Positions 62,561 to 64,000 of a stretch of DNA of 64,000 nucleotides are shown here, in pieces. Both the position numbers and the translations under genes were made by a program. Every line of letters starts with the position of its first letter. Position 1 is the stretch's first letter. This stretch comes from Hepsetus odoe (Eukaryota; Chordata; Actinopteri; Characiformes; Hepsetidae). The notes beneath the pieces are model-generated. The model saw only the letters and a program-made list of their open reading frames with translations. It was not told the origin of the DNA and ran no database searches. The stretch covers positions 9,012,481 through 9,076,480 of the forward strand of contig CM029372.1 of NCBI GenBank assembly GCA_017165825.1. The letters are read 5' to 3'.

Positions 62561-63535
62561 CTGACCAACAGGCAGACAGTTCAGGCTTGTGGAAGCTATG
62601 GGCACCGGGGTAGGAAGGGCCTATAGACAGGGGGGAGAAGACAGGTGCAGAGCCCCAAGACTGGCTCTCTTCCCCCGATGTTTATCTGTCCCTCTCTCTC
62701 TCTCTCTCCCTCTTGCCCCACACCCCTCATCATTGCACCACACACTCAAAGGGTAAATGTCTATTCTGGTCTCCTGTTACAGCCATGTTGCCTTGAACCC
62801 TGAGCTCAGGGCGAGCACATGCCATTCCAGACTCTCCATGACGTTACCGACCCGCCATCCATTAGCCAACCACCTTGCACTCATTCTACCTACCTCTAAC
62901 TACCCTAACTGCCCTTATGCACTGCCTTAACATATGCCACCTGCCCCTACCCCTCCACCCATATAGCTGCAGGCTTAAAACTCTCAAGAGCGCCTAAGAC
63001 AGCTCATGGTCTGCGACTGATGGCTAGTCCAGCATGTGATGACAGATCATGTTTGACGAGAGACCTAGCACATGTCCCTACACATCCTCTTCTCTCCTCA
63101 CCCCTAAACCTTCTTCCCATCCTTTTATCTCCGCATCCACCTAGCCATCAACCTTTATCAAACAGCAAGCACCCATCAGCTACCTCATTTGTTATCAGCC
63201 CATCTATCGACAGCTCCACCAAAGGCACTGAGACATTTATAGTCAGAGTTACACACACACTGCATCTGCTATCTTTAGCTTATGTGAAGAAATGCACTTC
63301 TGCATTGTCTTAAGGCAATTTAACATGCTAAGCTGAGATGCTGGAAAATATCATTATGATTCATATGCCTGTATATCAGTTTATGGGTGACGTAACTGAA
63401 ATTAAATGAATTGTTGACAAGTTGCCAAAAGCAAATTTGCCAAATGAAAAGGACAAATCATCACAAATGTTTTAAAATGATTATAATTCATTCTAAACTT
63501 GTATGCAGAATGTAAACCCATCGTCAAACGATACG
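62561..63535. other. tead4 5' intron, right part, nothing recognised
   Basis: CT/CC-rich sequence without a legible exon. Confidence 0.45.
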
Positions 63536-63539
63536 TTTA

Positions 63540-63905
63540 TACAACAATGTGAAAAAGTCTTGAGCCTTCCTTCATTTTATTATATCACCTTGCTGCTGTA
63601 AAAATACTATTTTAGGCAACTATCTAAAGTTAACTATCTTAACTTTGGTACACTGAGATGATTAAGTTCAAGTACTGGGTACAAATGTCTTACTGCAACA
63701 GGCTGCTAAGTGCTTAAAGATACAAGGTGAATAGATAAGGGTTTTTTCAGCCAATCAGTGTTTAGCATCACCAGTATACTACATCACCAGCCTGATCATT
63801 GTAATCCTCTGCGCCTGTTTATTTACTGGTTCCTCAACTATGCATAAAAATTCTGGCTTTTAGAGGCAAAATATGAAGAAACAAGATTTTTGCACAGTAC
63901 TGTCT
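63540..63905. mobile_element. possible mariner-type MITE, second family
   Basis: Left end caacaatgtgaaaaagtctt and right end aagatttttgcacagtactg are imperfect inverted repeats, about 365 bp apart. No transposase sequence is legible between them. Confidence 0.5.
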
Positions 63906-64000
63906 ATATCCAAAAATTTCCCGAAATGTATATACATATAATCTGGATGTGTACGTAATTTCACTAAGAAAATCTAAAAAAAAAAAAAAAATCTGGGCAG

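Noticed and set aside
52378..64000. Search for the first TEA-domain exon of tead4
   Set aside because: No sequence coding the expected segment ending MYG with a donor was found; it must lie beyond the right edge.

Overview
This 64 kb window is nuclear DNA from a teleost fish. The evidence is AT-rich sequence, vertebrate genes split into short exons with GT/AG borders, two abundant families of tRNA-derived SINEs, TA-flanked Tc1/mariner fragments, LINE remnants and very many microsatellites. The SINE tail resembling 'ctggataagagcgtctgctaaatgc' (shared by several copies) would fit an ostariophysan, but I cannot fix the species.

Layout, left to right. (1) About 0.86-14.94 kb, minus strand: a kcnq1-like voltage-gated potassium channel gene. 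Exon 1 (14444-14937) and exon 2 (6880-6970) are open, with good splice sites. The homologues of exons 3, 4, 5, 6 and 7 follow in correct order and orientation but carry frameshifts and stop codons, so the locus looks like a decaying gene copy. Intron 1 holds mobile-element debris, including a LINE broken by a SINE with a perfect 12-bp target duplication. (2) 14.94-19.4 kb: intergenic, with a GC-box/CCAAT promoter-like block at 17.45-17.56 kb. (3) 19417-30204, plus strand: mrps35, the mitochondrial small-subunit ribosomal protein, complete in eight exons that join in frame to 334 residues. (4) 31903-36425, minus strand: mansc4, a single-pass membrane protein with a MANSC domain and a long Thr/Ser-rich stalk, three exons and 560 residues. 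It is tail-to-tail with mrps35. (5) 36.4-41.5 kb: intergenic, built largely of interspersed repeats. (6) 41556-52377 and beyond, minus strand: the last ten coding exons of tead4, the Hippo-pathway TEA-domain factor. Its first coding exon or exons lie past the right edge, so 52.4-64 kb is intron, rich in microsatellites and holding a tandem TEAD-type motif.

The genes do not form a pathway. mrps35 and mansc4 are neighbours in human (12p11) as well, which supports the mansc4 call over mansc1. The most notable observation is the staged decay of the kcnq1-like gene, with two intact 5' exons in front of five disabled ones. No RNA gene, CRISPR array or bacterial-type system was seen.
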